Source of the DNA: Agelaius tricolor
Lineage: Eukaryota > Chordata > Aves > Passeriformes > Icteridae
DNA: 64,000 nucleotides
NCBI GenBank assembly: GCA_023055355.1
Contig: JALJCS010000030.1
Coordinates: 186,001-250,000 of the forward strand
Direction: 5' to 3'
Shown here: piece after piece, positions 46,801 to 59,458 of the stretch
How positions within the stretch are numbered: position 1 is the stretch's first letter
Layout: each line of letters starts with the position of its first letter
Notes under the pieces: model-generated
What the model saw: the letters and a program-made list of their open reading frames with translations, nothing else
What the model was told of the DNA's origin: nothing
Databases searched by the model: none
Program-made: the position numbers and the translations under genes

Positions 46801-48245
46801 CATCTTCCCAAAAGCGAAGATGCAAGCCGCACCACACAGGAACAGTGTGGGCAGCATTCAGACTTAGAGAAAACAGTATTTTACCACTCTCCTGCCTTTT
46901 CCACTGATATTATATTCGAAAAGAACGAGTTTTGGTCAACTAGCTTTCCTTCTTGCAAAACTCTTTGCAGACCTCCGTGCAAGTTTAGAACATGATTTTG
47001 GATGTTTTCTATACTGGCAGAGTTTCTCTTTGCAAGATATGGTGGAAAAGCTTTTTGCTGAGTGTTGAGCGGCAAGACACGCAGAAGACGCAGATACGCA
47101 GCTCTCCGAAGCTAAGTGCCGGTCCCCGGCTTCTTTCGGCGCAAACCGCTCTTAGGTGCTCACCGCGACCGACCCAATGCTCTGTGCGCAAAGAAGCCGC
47201 TTCTTCGCCTCCGGGAGACGGAGAGACCGGCATCTTCCCAAAAGCGAAGATGCAAGCCGCACCACACAGGAACAGTGTGGGCAGCATTCAGACTTAGAGA
47301 AAACAGTATTTTACCATTCTCGTGGCTTTTCCACTGATATTATATTCGAAAAGAACGAGTTTTGGTCAACTAACTTTCCTTCTTGCAAAACTCTTTGCAG
47401 ACCTCCGTGCAAGTTTAGAACATGATTTTGGATGTTTTCTATACTGGCAGAGTTTCTCTTTGCAAGATATGGTGGAAAAGCTTTTTGCTGAGTGTTGAGC
47501 GGCAAGACACGCAGAAGACGCAGATACGCAGCTCTCCGAAGCTAAGTGCCGGTCCCCGGCTTCTTTCGGCGCAAACCGCTCTCAGGAGCTCCCTGCGCTC
47601 GGCACAATGCTCTGTGCGCAAAGAAGCCGCTTCTTCGCCTCCGGGAGACGGAGAGCGCGGCATCTTCCCAAAAGCGAAGATGCAAGCCGCACCACGAAGG
47701 CACAGTGTGGGCAGCATCCAGACTTAGTACTTAACCACTCTCCTGCCTTTTCCATTGTTATTATATTCGGAAAGAACGAGTTCTGCACAACTATCTTTTC
47801 CGTATTTCAAAACTCTTTTCAGACCTCCGTGCAAGCTTTAGAACAGGGTTTTGGATGTTTTATTTACTGGCAGAGTTTCTCTTTGCAAGATATGGTGGAA
47901 AAGCTTTTTGCTGAATGTTGAGCGGCAAGACACGCAGAAGACGCAGATACGCAGCTCTCCGAAGCTAAGTGCCGGTCCGCGGCGTCTTTCGGCACAAGCC
48001 GCTCTCCAGCGCTCACCGCGACCGGCCCAATGCTCTGTGTGCGAAGAAGCCGCTTCTCCGCCTCCGGGGGACTCGGCTAGCAGCAGCTTCCGAAACGCGA
48101 CAAACAAATATTAACACCACCGGCATTGTGTCTCGGGCGTCTTTCGGCACAAGCGCCGCACCGGAGCGTACCGCCACCGGCACAATGCTCTGTGCGCGAA
48201 GAACTCGATTCTGCGCCTCCCGGGATCTGAAAGAAGAAGCATAAG
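43830..48245 (+). repeat. 430 bp tandem satellite array, ten units plus a short one
   Basis: The landmark TGCTCTGTGxGC occurs at 44161, 44594, 45025, 45456, 45888, 46318, 46748, 47178, 47608, 48031 and 48186. Spacings are 433, 431, 431, 432, 430, 430, 430, 430, 423 and finally 155 bp. Each unit has an AT-rich half (TTTTGGACAACT, TGCAAGATATGGTGGAAAAG) and a GC/CpG-rich half (GCCGGTCCCCGGC, AAGAAGCCGCTTCTT, GCCTCCGGGAGACGGAGAG). Units 46318-47608 are nearly identical and the flanking ones are more diverged. Frames of 90-100 codons exist on both strands but 430 is not a multiple of three, so I treat them as non-coding. Confidence 0.97.
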
Positions 48246-48261
48246 CTTAAGACGCCCTTGC

Positions 48262-48775
48262 CTCAGTTGTGTACAGGTTTGGGCGCTCCTCTCGATTAAT
48301 TGTGCCATTCCTGACAGCAGGTGTCGCTGTTGGTCAAGCTTTGAGTATGCTTAATAAGTTGCGGTGCTGGGTGGTCAACCAACTCAAGGTAAGATCAGTG
48401 ATTTTAAATCAGCTTCTCACTGGTGTAGATACCATTAGTCATTGCACACTGCAAAATAATGCTGCTCTAGCTTTCTTGTTAGCACATGGGCAAGAGTGTG
48501 AGGATTTTGAAGGAATGTGTTTTTTGAACCTCTCTAACCATTCTGCAGTCATTCACTGGAAACTCAAACAAGGACAAGATAACATGAAGAAATTGATTGG
48601 GAATGAGAGGGTTACGCAGGAATGGTTTGAGAGATGGGAAACAACTCGATGGTTGGAAGATCTTGTAAAGGGAACTTTGTTGTTACTAGTAGTCATTATT
48701 ATATTGCTTCTTGGTATTCCATGCATCATGAAACTGGTGAGCCTCTTGGAAGTAAATACAGTGAAAAGGGTTTAG
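48262..48775 (+). pseudogene. env: Retroviral env transmembrane subunit, 5'-truncated
   Basis: An open frame of about 168 codons (48269-48775) shows the TM-subunit order: a hydrophobic fusion-peptide-like stretch near the start, a heptad helix, an immunosuppressive-domain-like region ending in a disulphide-loop motif C-E-D-F-E-G-M-C-F (about 48496-48522; the second Cys of the usual CC pair is Phe), a second helix, then a membrane anchor of about 20 residues (from about 48672) and a short tail. The style is closest to the alpharetrovirus group. The surface subunit and everything upstream are missing. The satellite ends just before it. The frame is open but incomplete. Confidence 0.85.
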
Positions 48776-48787
48776 CTGGTGCAAGAT

Positions 48788-48801
48788 GAAGAAGGGGGAA
48801 A
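48788..48801 (+). promoter_or_regulatory. Polypurine tract
   Basis: GAAGAAGGGGGAAA lies directly before the LTR start and after the env stop, the standard site of plus-strand priming in retroviruses. Confidence 0.8.
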
Positions 48802-48802
48802 T

Positions 48803-49189
48803 TGTAGCAATGTAGCTGAACCTCTTAGACTACAGGGTGCACCAGCCATCCAGCTGGAATATGTTCTTCTCAGAATTTTCTCAGAGCCCTCTGGAATTCA
48901 TCAAGGTTACTAAGACATAAGCCGTGCTAAAAGAAGAAAGAGAAGTTGAGACACCAAATTCCAAGACTACAAGAACTCGATAACGGGGGGCAGCAAAGCG
49001 CCTGGACTGTAACCAAACCTATCTTCTGAGAGGTACACACAGAATGTGTGGACATAACAAAGGCACCAAGATAAAAATGCGGGCCTGGCGTGTGCAGAGA
49101 TTTAGAATGTGTAAGTGCATCATGTCAACAATCAACGGCTTCTGCTTAATCCTCTCGCTCCCTTGTCCTGGAGTCCTGAATTTCCCACA
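48803..49189 (+). mobile_element. 3' LTR of the second retrovirus, about 387 bp
   Basis: Begins TGTAGCAATGTAGC immediately after the polypurine tract. A likely end is TGAATTTCCCACA at 49189. A TATA-like GATAAAAATGCGG sits near 49070. No 5' LTR is present, so no target duplication can be checked and the right border is provisional. Confidence 0.7.
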
Positions 49190-52100
49190 AGGAAAGCCCT
49201 TCTAAAAGGGCTCTGATTTTAATGATAGTTGCTGTCTAGACGATGAATAATGGGAATAGTTCTTTCAAATCCTTCCCTTGCTGACATCTGTAAGTTTCAT
49301 CTTTTCCTGACTGTACTGGTGGCTATACATTAGTTAGGACTAGAAAGGAATGAGTTTTAGGGATATGTGGCAAGGAAATTGGTAGCTCTGCTTCCATTTC
49401 CATTGTCTAAGAAGAATTCTGATTAGTTTTGGACTTTTCATAGACCTCTGACTAGATTGCATTTGTCTTTGATTGAGCCCGTAAATTTTAGGCTACTAGG
49501 CTTGACCAATGAATAGAAAAGGGAAAGTCACACAGCTTAGGTGGTTCTCTTGTCAACAACTTCTCAATAGTAGGGCGATTTCTGTCCTCAAGTTTGTTAC
49601 TTCAGCTAGCAGATTATGCTCACTCCAAAAGAAGGTGAGAAGTTTGCTACCATAAATGGTCCGATAATTCTTCCTGCTTCTTTGTGACTCTTTTGTATGA
49701 CGGGATTCTGTATTATTTGAGTTTGTTATAAAAAGTTGGATTAAATTGCGTGCGTCCGCTCTTGGGGGAAACAGAGTATTTAGCCAATAACATCTAGGCT
49801 TTTATCGACCGGAGACTGTCTGAACGGACCGGATGCTTTAAACACAGTAATTCCTGCTAGTTCCAATTCCATTTTTAGACTCGACAAACCGAATGGTAAA
49901 CCTGCACCAGTAGGGAGGGACATTGGACTTTCTCCTTTTTAGAGAGAAACTAATGAAAAAGTTTCAGCAGAATCATAGCAGGCTGTAAAATAAGAAAAGC
50001 ATCATGAAAAGAGGCCAATCCTATCCTCTTAGATATGGCTAGTTGTGATTGGACATGAATGAAATATGTCAACTCTGTGTTCCTGGGTATCACATCAGTA
50101 ACAGCTACTTCAGCTGCTGTAGTTGTCTCCTAAAGCTAAGAACAGAATCCAAAGAATTGTGATTCCATGGTCCCAATTCACCCTGTGATGGTGACAGGTG
50201 AAAAAGGAGTGGAAGGTGCACGGGGAAATTAACTTGAATGGCCTATCTAAATCAGCAGCCACTGATTTCCTGAAAACTTCAACAGGTCAGTTGACCTGTT
50301 GGGATTCTTTTAATCCATGGTCATGTTTTTCTTGGGATTCTTGTAACCTTTCCCCATTCGTTCAGCCTTTGCCCTCAAGCCTTTGCTGACATTTCAAGTA
50401 TCTCGACAAGCTGGAAATGTGTTGTCTTTCTTTATCATGTCATAATTCCCTTCAAAGGCTTGTTTGCCTCAAGTCTTATTTTTGCTGGTTTTCTGCTAGT
50501 TCATTGTCAGAGGGCAGCAGGTGCTTTGTAAGAGCAAGTACACAATCCTATAGCTTGCTTTTCTTTTGATTTGGCCTGTCTAGAAAACTGAATGACTGAA
50601 CATTTCCAACAGAATTTTCTCTCCCCATTATGTTTCACCGGAAGGGCAGATGCAAATCATCTACTTAAACTCTTGGCACGGAAGAAAATAGTGGTTTGCT
50701 GCTGCATATAGGTAGAAGCTTACAAAAGGAAGGCCTTGGGCTGAGGCCCGATACTTTGGCTAAGTAGAAAAGGACTATGGGAAGGTGAGGCCGCTGAATC
50801 AGAGGTAGATCAACAAGTTCTAGAATCGTCACGTGTTCACAGCGTGGCGTATGATGGTTGGTTGAATGAATTTTGTTATGGCTTAAAGCTATGGAACTGA
50901 TAAAGGCCTGAGTGCTTCAAAAGCCTGGTTTTTGCAAAAAAGCAGCTCCCCTCTGCACTTGCCTGGGGACTCTGCATCACTAGGGACCCTCACTCCCAGT
51001 TGGCCAAGGAGATGATCAGTAGGAATGTTGCAGAGCTGCTGTGTCCATATGAATGGAATGGCAAAGAGTGAAGCGGTGGGTATTTTTGGACTTTAATACA
51101 ATGCTGCTGCATTGGTGCCAGTTTAGTCGGTTTTCCATCAGTGGCCTTTCTGTCTAGAAGTACACTGCCCAGAGTCTTTCTAGCATGTGATGCCATTTCC
51201 TTCCTGTTGTTTTAATACCTTCCTTCAGTTGAAAGGATGATACAATCTTTACATTTTGAAGATCCCTGTTAGGAAACACTATGCCAGAGGAGTCATTGCT
51301 CCCTTTTCTTCTGCCTCCTTTGTAATTTTCAGAGACTCATTTCAAATTTCTGCTAATGTCGAGAAGAATACTGAGACTACTCAGCAGGGTTGAGGCTCTC
51401 AGCTGCTTTCCTCTTTCATACTGCTTCATACTGGATGTGACTTAATGGCCTGGTTTTGTCATCCGCATTTTGCTGTGATCTGTGAACACAAAAAGAAGTC
51501 TTTGTTTTTTGCAAGAACTACCCCTAGGAGGATTTGTGTTCCTTTTGATTTCTACGGTGTTAGCCCTGTTGCAGAAAAAAAGGAGATTGTACCCTCTTCT
51601 TGTGCTCTCATTCCCTCCTCTCTGCTTTGCATGTCCTAGTTAATCTACTGCCATGACTCATTTGGCATCATCTCATCGTGCAAATTCTGCACAGTTGCAT
51701 GGACTTACAAATGCCAGTTGCCAAGGAGCTAATATAACCATTCAAAGATTAAAGAATTGTAGGGCTGGGCAAGTTCAGCTGCTGAAACTGTAAGTGGTTA
51801 AGTCATGCCATATTAAAGAGACAGAGCAAAGCAGTTCATCTAGGACTTTCAACTGGACACCTCTGAGAATAACAGCTTGACAGCAATGACACAGCCATCT
51901 TCCTAGCTGTATTCCAGAAAGAGAAAAGGGACACCTTCAATGGTTAAGATGTTTGGCATGAGAAAACAGCAAGAAATGTAGCACAAAATACTTGAGCCAG
52001 ATCAAGTGCGTTTTTCTCGTGAGAATTTTGCAGTAGTTCTTTCTTGTCTGTGCCTTTTCTTTTCACAGAAGACAGGGAGGGCGTTTAATTATTATTGTTC

Positions 52101-53066
52101 TTTTGTTTTCTATTCTTGGCCTCCCTCTTTCCACCTGCCATTAACAATTTTGCCTTTCTTGACTGGCTTGTCTTTCTTTACTTCTAGAAGGTTGCATGAG
52201 GTCCTCCAACCTTGTCATAAACATTCGCAGACAGTGGAAAGGAGTAGAAGGTACATCTAAATGCACAAAACAGACCCAGAAAAATAGAGTTTTTTTACAG
52301 TCTTCTGTGAGAACAAGATATCTTTGAACTGAGTAATGCTTTAACTTTTAGTCCGCTCATTACTATTATTACAAGTGTTTGGCCTTTAGTACATAGCCTT
52401 TGAAATCATCCAGCCCAATATTTTTGGCTAATTTTGTTTTAGTTCTCTCGGGGACTTTGTTTCTTAAGGAATAGTCCAGAGCGAGAGCGTCCACGGTAGA
52501 GTTATGCTGCCATAATAAAAGCGTCGTAAATTCTGGTACAGTTTGTGCTGGTAATAGGTCTAGGAAAGAAAGGTTTTACATCTTTTTTGACTTTCAAATG
52601 TAACCATTATTTGAACCAGTTAAGAGTTGGGCTTTCCCCCCCTCCAAAATACTTCTCTCTGGAATGTTACTCAGGGATTACACATAAAAGCTCACCCCGT
52701 AAAATATGTTGCGGATAATCTGCAGTAAGCGCAGCTTAGCAGCTAGAGATGATTATGTGAGTTAAATGACATTCCTTCCTTCTGCGGTGATGGAAACTCT
52801 GTCTAGGCAGACATACTCAACAAAAGTTACCATGGCTTAGCTCCTCTCCTAAACTTCATGTGCATTTTAAAACTTTCCAAGAAGGTGAATTCAAGCTCCT
52901 TCATTGCTCTGTGCTGGAGTCCCAAGAAAATATCAGTGTGCTTTTTGTCATTTACAGCTGTCATTGCTTAGCTCTTGAACATGAGACTCTCTCATGACTG
53001 ATGAAAGTTGTCTAGTTAAGAGTGGGTCAAAGACACGCTCCTGCTCTAGAAGGAGATGAGAAGGTT
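49190..53066. other. No gene recognised; left flank of duplication copy B
   Basis: AT-rich, unique-looking sequence. No CR1, LTR, RNA gene or convincing exon was recognised. If the 53 kb unit is tandem, this stretch would be the end of one unit. Confidence 0.5.
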
Positions 53067-53474
53067 TCTGCAGTCTTTGTCATCTCTACTGCTTGTGATT
53101 TCTAGACAAAACCAGTGGGAAGTTTTCTGAAGGCAGTCCAGAAGCTGGCAATATGGACAGCTTACAACCAAACACTTGCTGCACTGCTACCACGGTGATA
53201 CCAGGAAGGACTTAAAAAATTTAAACGGGCAAACAAAGCAGTTGGAAGGAAAAGAACATTAACCATTATTCCATGCTTCTAATATATCCTCCTTTAAGTC
53301 ATCATTTTCATGCAGTTTAACGGCTTGCCTTGGTATCCCTCAAAAGGAAATCTGAGACAGAGTAAGCTTTTGAATGCAGTAGATGTGACACGTGCAGGCC
53401 AAGTTGCCTTTGTTGACATCAAATGCCAGTTATGCTTGAGCTACCCTTTGCTTAAGGTACTTCGCTTACACTAA

Positions 53475-53578
53475 GAATTTTACTCATCATTGAGCAAATT
53501 TTGCTGTCATGATTGAGTAAATTTTATTCATGATAGAGTGAATTTTACTGTCACTCAGAATTTTACTCTCATGATTGG
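53475..53578. repeat. Minisatellite, copy B
   Basis: Counterpart of the five-unit array at 408-511, with the same unit order. Confidence 0.75.
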
Positions 53579-54703
53579 CAGTGAAACTTTTCAAGGAAAG
53601 CTCTGGATAGCAATGTTTGTGAAAAAACAGTATTTTATCTCCTGTATTTGTGTGAAGCAGGTAAGCCTTTTGCTGTCACCAGTGTTGCTTACCCTTTCAT
53701 GTCATATCCCTCTTCATATCCATATTCTGCTGAAGGCTTATTAATCTACTTTAACATTGGCACGTGGAATAAGACTCCTTTTCCTTTTTGAAAGCTAATG
53801 TCATTTGACCTAGTGACAGTAAATAATTCATTAATTGTAAGTCCCCAGCTAGCATCTTTTACGCATATTCTAACCTTCTAAAGAAGTAACAAAAACACTC
53901 TCCAATACTTGACTTTCTTAAGCACACAAAATGCTTGCCTCCTTTGCAGTTGGCATCTGTAAAATGAACCACATCTCTGCAGTATTTTAACGTGCACCAT
54001 ATTTAGCCAAGTAATTCAAAAGAAATAAAAAGCAGCCCCTTCAATTTGGAAATATTTTTGAATTGTTTTTGAACATACAAAACATACCCTTACCGTACGC
54101 ATTGCATGCAGATTTAATCGTCGTGAAAGCAAACCCTATGTTTCTGTTCGGATAGCACGGTTTTCCAGTTTCCACAATTGTTCTTGGCACAGTTTTCTAC
54201 TTATGTGACTGTTAGGACACTCACAGGTACTTCTAAGGTACTGTAGTAAGCGGAGAAGGAGGAGAGGTTGTGCCTTATTTCTGGCTTCCTTTGGTTTTCT
54301 TTTTGGTTTTCTTCCTCTTGCTCTTTTTCATGTCACCTTTCTAGATACTGTGATTTAGATTTGCAGTTTACTAAGCTGTGTTTTCTGTCTGGAATTCTTT
54401 GAAATTCCGAGAGGAACCCCACCGGTAAATATGCATCTTTTTATGATTTGCTAGCTACATAGAAAATCTTCCTGCTGCTCTAAAATGCTTTTATTTGATA
54501 TGCATTTTTATCACCATTCCAATGGAAAGAGAACAATTCCTCTATTCACTGCTTTTGTACGGGATTCAGTTCAATGTGTGCTAACGGTGCAAAAAAGTCC
54601 TGCTGGAAGAAAGGATCTGCATACCAATTGACCAAGACATGTGCTACAAGGGTCTTGGAAAGGTTCAAAGTTTCTCTACCTTTCTGGCAGTCTGTCTTCA
54701 CAG

Positions 54704-54797
54704 CAGGACTTGATGAGGGATTTTGCTGGCGTTTCTTTGACAGAAAGCAATAACAAAGCAAGCAAAATGGAGCAGCAAAAGAAGATAGCAGCAAAAG
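54704..54797 (+). CDS. Exon-like segment 1, copy B
   Basis: Counterpart of 1637-1730. Splice signals and frame are unchanged, and identity is unknown. Confidence 0.28.
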
Positions 54798-55319
54798 GTA
54801 CATTATCCCCTCTGTTATTATCATTGTCGAAAGAGATTTTTTCTCGCCATGTTACATCAAATACCTTAGTAGAGCTAAAGACTAGAAAAACGCAGCTCTG
54901 TTCTGGTTCATTAAAAGCAAAGCCATCTGTGGACAGAAGTGCCCAGCGTGATGCTGGGAACTCCTAGCTGGTTTCAGTAAGCTGTCTGGAGAACGGCATT
55001 TTCGGTGGGCTTTACTAGCGTGTCTGTAAGGAGGGGGAGTTTATGGGCAGCTTTGAGCCCTGAGAGTGCCATAGGCAAAGAGACCCATCGTGTAGCTCTC
55101 TGACCAGCCACAGCACACTGAGGCATGATGGATTATTCCCAGAGTTCACGTGGTAGAAAGGTTTTCTGCCCCCGTGAAGGACGACACATCCATTTTCTTG
55201 AATAGAGCCGTTCTGTAGGTTACAATGGTAACTTGAATTCATCAAGTTTGTGCTATTTGTACAATGGCAGTGAGCTTGGATTCTTAAGCTTCTCGTGTTT
55301 GACCTGTTTCCTGTTTCAG

Positions 55320-55399
55320 TAAATAGCAAAACTTCCAAGGACTGCAGCGACAAGAAGATGAAGCTGCTAGTGTATTTCAAATGTTTGCCTAATAAAATG
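55320..55399 (+). CDS. Exon-like segment 2, copy B
   Basis: Counterpart of 2253-2332. The acceptor and the open frame are preserved, and identity is unknown. Confidence 0.26.
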
Positions 55400-56316
55400 G
55401 TGATTTTTGCACATGTTCGCAATGGAAATTTACGGTACCGAAACACCAGCTCTGCTCAGGGCAATTCTGAAATTGACTTGAGCTCTTTTCCCTGTTTCTT
55501 AGCAGGTGAACTGAGATACTTCTAGCTTCCAAGGCAAGGCGTTTGACAGCAGCTTCAAAAAGGCCCAGGCTGTTGGATGAAAAGGTGAAAAAACTGAGGG
55601 AAATGGGGGGAAATTTCACTTCTGGTTTATGTCATAGATTCAGCCAGATGATCAACAAGCATTAGTTTTATGAGGTACCAGCGTAGTCTTTCACTCTTGC
55701 AGATCCCCAAAAGCTTAACCATCCAGCAGCTTCTTCCTTGCAACAAGTGCCACAGCCAAAAGCCAGGCCTGGCCGTCACCTTCTCCTCGCAGCCTACAAA
55801 CTCTGCCAAACGTACCGGTGCTTCTCACTTTCCTTCTCAGCTACATGGACAAGCACATCCTCTCCATGTCTCCGAGTCCTTAGTGAAACCAAACAGCGGT
55901 TCACCTTCAAACAGCTCAGTGTGCCAGGACAGAAAGATTTCACTGGCCTGTCCCCTTGCTTTTTCCTTGCAGCCTTTTATTTTCAGAGCACACACCGAGG
56001 CATTGCACTTTGCTTCTCAGCTGAGTGCATTGCCATATTGCTGGAGTCCCACACGTCCATCTCCTTCTCGCACTAACTGCTTCTGTTGAAACATGCTGAT
56101 GTGATGTGCCTTCCTGCTCAGCTATTCACACAGTCACATTCTATGTCCTGCTTGCAGTCTGAATCTAAAAGGAGACGTTTCTGACTATGTCTCACAGACA
56201 CAGATGTACCAGGATGAAAAGGTTGCTTGGACCTTGCCACTTACATTCAAAAACATCCATTCACTCCACAATCAAGAGACACCTTTCTTTGCTTTACATC
56301 CTGCAAACTTCACTCC

Positions 56317-56342
56317 CACACACACACACACACACACACACA
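56317..56342. repeat. (CA)13 microsatellite, copy B
   Basis: Thirteen CA units at the position matching 3250-3289. Confidence 0.98.
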
Positions 56343-56472
56343 GAGACACGAGAGCTACGCACTTTCTTTCTTTCTTTCTTAGCTGCACACACTCACCTAT
56401 TTCCCACCTTGACCTCTCTACCACTTCTCCTTCGGCCTTGCTGTGCATGGACATTTCCTGTTAAGATACCCA

Positions 56473-57692
56473 TTGTGTTGCCTATCCCTCCCCCACATTG
56501 CCTTGCCTTTCCTACCCAATCTTGCATTTCCTTGTCATTGCTGACAATTCCTTTCTTTTCCCTTGCCTTCCTGACCCATGCATGTCCTTCCCTTGCCCTC
56601 ATAGCAACCCAGTGCCTTGTATTGACTTGCTCACCTATCCTTCTTTTCCTTCCCATTTGTCCAGCTCCAATCTTTCATTTCCTTCTCCTTCTAGGACTCT
56701 TATTGCCTTGTCTCCCTCTCTTTTGTGTTGCCTGGCAAAGCCACCACTTGTCTGGCCTTGCCCTTGAACCCCTTCCTTGCCTTGCATTACCTTGCTCACC
56801 AGTGCCCCACCTGGAATTCACCACCTCTCTTTTTGTGGAATCTCTTCAACATGCATTGCCCTGCCTGCTTCTCCTAGGATTCTCCAGGCTTCCACTGGCT
56901 ATTTTTTCTCAAGGCCCAGCATTTCAGGAGCTTGTGAGAAGAAGCCTGGAGGAGGCCACGTGCAAGCACACCTATCTGTCCTGACAGCTTTCTTCTGACA
57001 TCTATCCTTCCATGTCTTGAATTTTGGACACAAAGTTCATCTTTCACCCTTGGGCTTCAGGGGCAGAATGACAGTTCTTTTGCATACAAAGGAAAGCAGG
57101 CAACCCAAGTGTCTTAGGTGCAGATTAGACATGACCCATGCAAGATCAAGGCTGGACAGAGCGGTCCGTCCGGGCCGCTTTTGTGTACCAGCAATCTTTG
57201 AATGGACCTGCCACTTGCCTTGCATTGGGCAACCAACCAGTTTCCTTGCCATGCCCTGCTCATTCTCCATTGCTTTGCATTCCCTTGCATACCCATGCCT
57301 CACATTTGACCTGCCTGCAGTTTTCCTACAGGGCTTGGCCTTGCCTAGCCCTTCCGGTTACCATTACCTCCTATGCCCAGCCTTGCCTCTAACTTCTGGC
57401 ACTTGTCTCACCTACCACTCCATTTGCTTTCCCCTCACGGCTTCAGTCTTGCCAACCTGTCCCTTGACTTGCCTACAATTGCCTACACTTGCTTTGCATT
57501 GCCTTACCTGCATGGAAGGCAGGGCAAAGAGTGGTAGACAAGGCAAAGCAAAGCCAGGAAGTTATTGGAAGGGCTAGGCAAGGCAGACATAGGCAAGCAA
57601 GCAAAGCTAGCGTAGGGTAGGCTAGGAAAACTAGGCATGGTACTGGAGGCAAGGCAAAGCCAAGTGACTTGGAGTGCCTTTCCTTGCTTGGG
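56473..57692. repeat. CCTTGC-rich tract, copy B
   Basis: Counterpart of 3420-4640. One A to G change in the right arm of the central inverted repeat lowers its pairing slightly. Confidence 0.75.
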
Positions 57693-59046
57693 AAGTAAAA
57701 GATATGGTGGCAATGTTGGTAGGGCTGATGATAAGGTATCGTGGGAAGGTATAGTACAGCAAGACATTTCTGTCCTGGTCCTTTCTGTGTAGGAGCCATT
57801 GTTGGACAGAGTCAGTACCGGACGTGGTATGCAACTTTTGCTCAGTAAGTTCCTGAAGGAGAACAGCAATGCTTTCTCATGGGAAGGAAAGAACTTAGCC
57901 CCAGTGCTGGAGGTGCAGATAAGAAGCTGTGTCGTGCAGCTTAAGGGCGGCAGCAACTTTCTATGCTGGCATATTTGGTTTGGAAGCACTGACTCAATTT
58001 GTACAATCATGGAGTCGGTATCCATCTTTGGAAGGCAGTCTCCTTCCTGCAAGAATCCATTTGGCATGTGTTTTCCACTTTCTCAAGGCAGCCTTCTTGA
58101 AATTCTGCCAGCACACTTCTTTTGGACAAGGTAAAGAGCTGCGCTGGGTCTTGCTAGTGCCCCGCACAGGTAATGCCCAATAACAGTGGTCTGACACCTT
58201 TGTAGAGGATCAGGCCCTGGATGCTTTGGATTTTGGAGGAGGGGATGCCATTTCTTTTGAGATGGGCTTCTAGTTCCTCCTCCCTTTGGCAAAGTTTGGG
58301 TGGCCACTTTGGGTGGTCTCAGTGAATTGAAAGGCTTTTCCCAATAGGCAGTTCTCTGGCTTAGAGTTGTTGAACTGTCAGTGGCAATGCAGAGGCCAGG
58401 CCAGGCCTCTGCAGGACAGGTTTTTGTCCCTTGTAGCTTTAGGGACTGTGTGAGCAGTCCCTGGTGCCATCCCATTTGGATCCTGACTCTGAGAGATTGA
58501 AGGCTTACCGTGGTACCTAGAGCTGAGTAGGAAAGTGGCGATAGCAGGGTGCACGTTTATAGTTTGATGGGTGCAATTGAAATTGTAGGCAGCAAAGAGC
58601 TTTCTCCACCAACAGTTTTGCGAGCTCGGCCAACATTTTCAAGTTTGTTACCAGGCTCTGTGAGAGAGAAAAAGTTTGTTAGGGCAGAAGATCTGGTGTC
58701 GGCCTTTGAGTGTGGGGCAAAGAAGAGTATCCACTTGGAAGGGGAAGATCAGTGACATCTTTTTGTCCTGACACAGTTGATTGGAGAGCAGGGACGTTTC
58801 TGACTTGGCTGGGTCCTGGGGGTAGTTGTGAGCTGGGCTCGGTGCGTGTCCTGGTTTTGTGAGTTGACAGTGCTGTGGTGTGGTTATTTAGAAGAGCGCT
58901 GGCAGTGCCCAGGAAAAAGACAAGCACTTTTCTAGCCCAGCCCCGTTCGTGTGGGAGCAGTGGAGGGACAAGAGCTCCGCTGTGGATCCTGGCTCTCGGG
59001 CACTGACAGAATGGGATCCTGCATGTAGCCCAGAAGGAAGAAGAAT

Positions 59047-59458
59047 TGTCGTGAACGGCGGGAGAAATGCGACACACCATATGCGTGAATGGCAAATCCC
59101 GAAGTTTATTGAAAACTCACACATATTTATATTGGTGTTAATGAAGCTTATACATATTGCAAAAGCTGAGTTCATTATTGGTTAAAGCACACTTGGATCA
59201 ACCACACCTACTTCTATCTTCTAATAATTATTTTGCTTCTATGTTTGCATTCTTCCAGCTTCTCTACCTAAGATATCTACATTTTCTGGCAAGCGATTTT
59301 CTCCCCCGTCTTCCCGTTTCAGAGAAGGTCACTGTGACCTTTGTCAGTGATTGGACACTGGTTGCTTAGTTCCCAGCTTGTATCCCCTATCCTTATCCAT
59401 CGGTATCACATCGAAATGTCCTTTCTCAGCTAACCAATTATCCAAAAAGCTCTCTACA
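59047..59458 (-). mobile_element. Solo LTR, copy B
   Basis: Counterpart of 6008-6419 with the same ends and both AAGAAT target duplications intact, so the insertion predates the large duplication. Confidence 0.9.

Noticed and set aside
45612..47921. Repeated open frames of 90-130 codons on both strands across the satellite
   Set aside because: They recur because the unit recurs. The 430 bp period breaks the frame between units, both strands are open alike, and no start context or domain supports translation.
43830..48245. CRISPR-like array
   Set aside because: Units are 430 bp contiguous repeats without unique spacers in eukaryotic DNA, so this is a satellite and not CRISPR.
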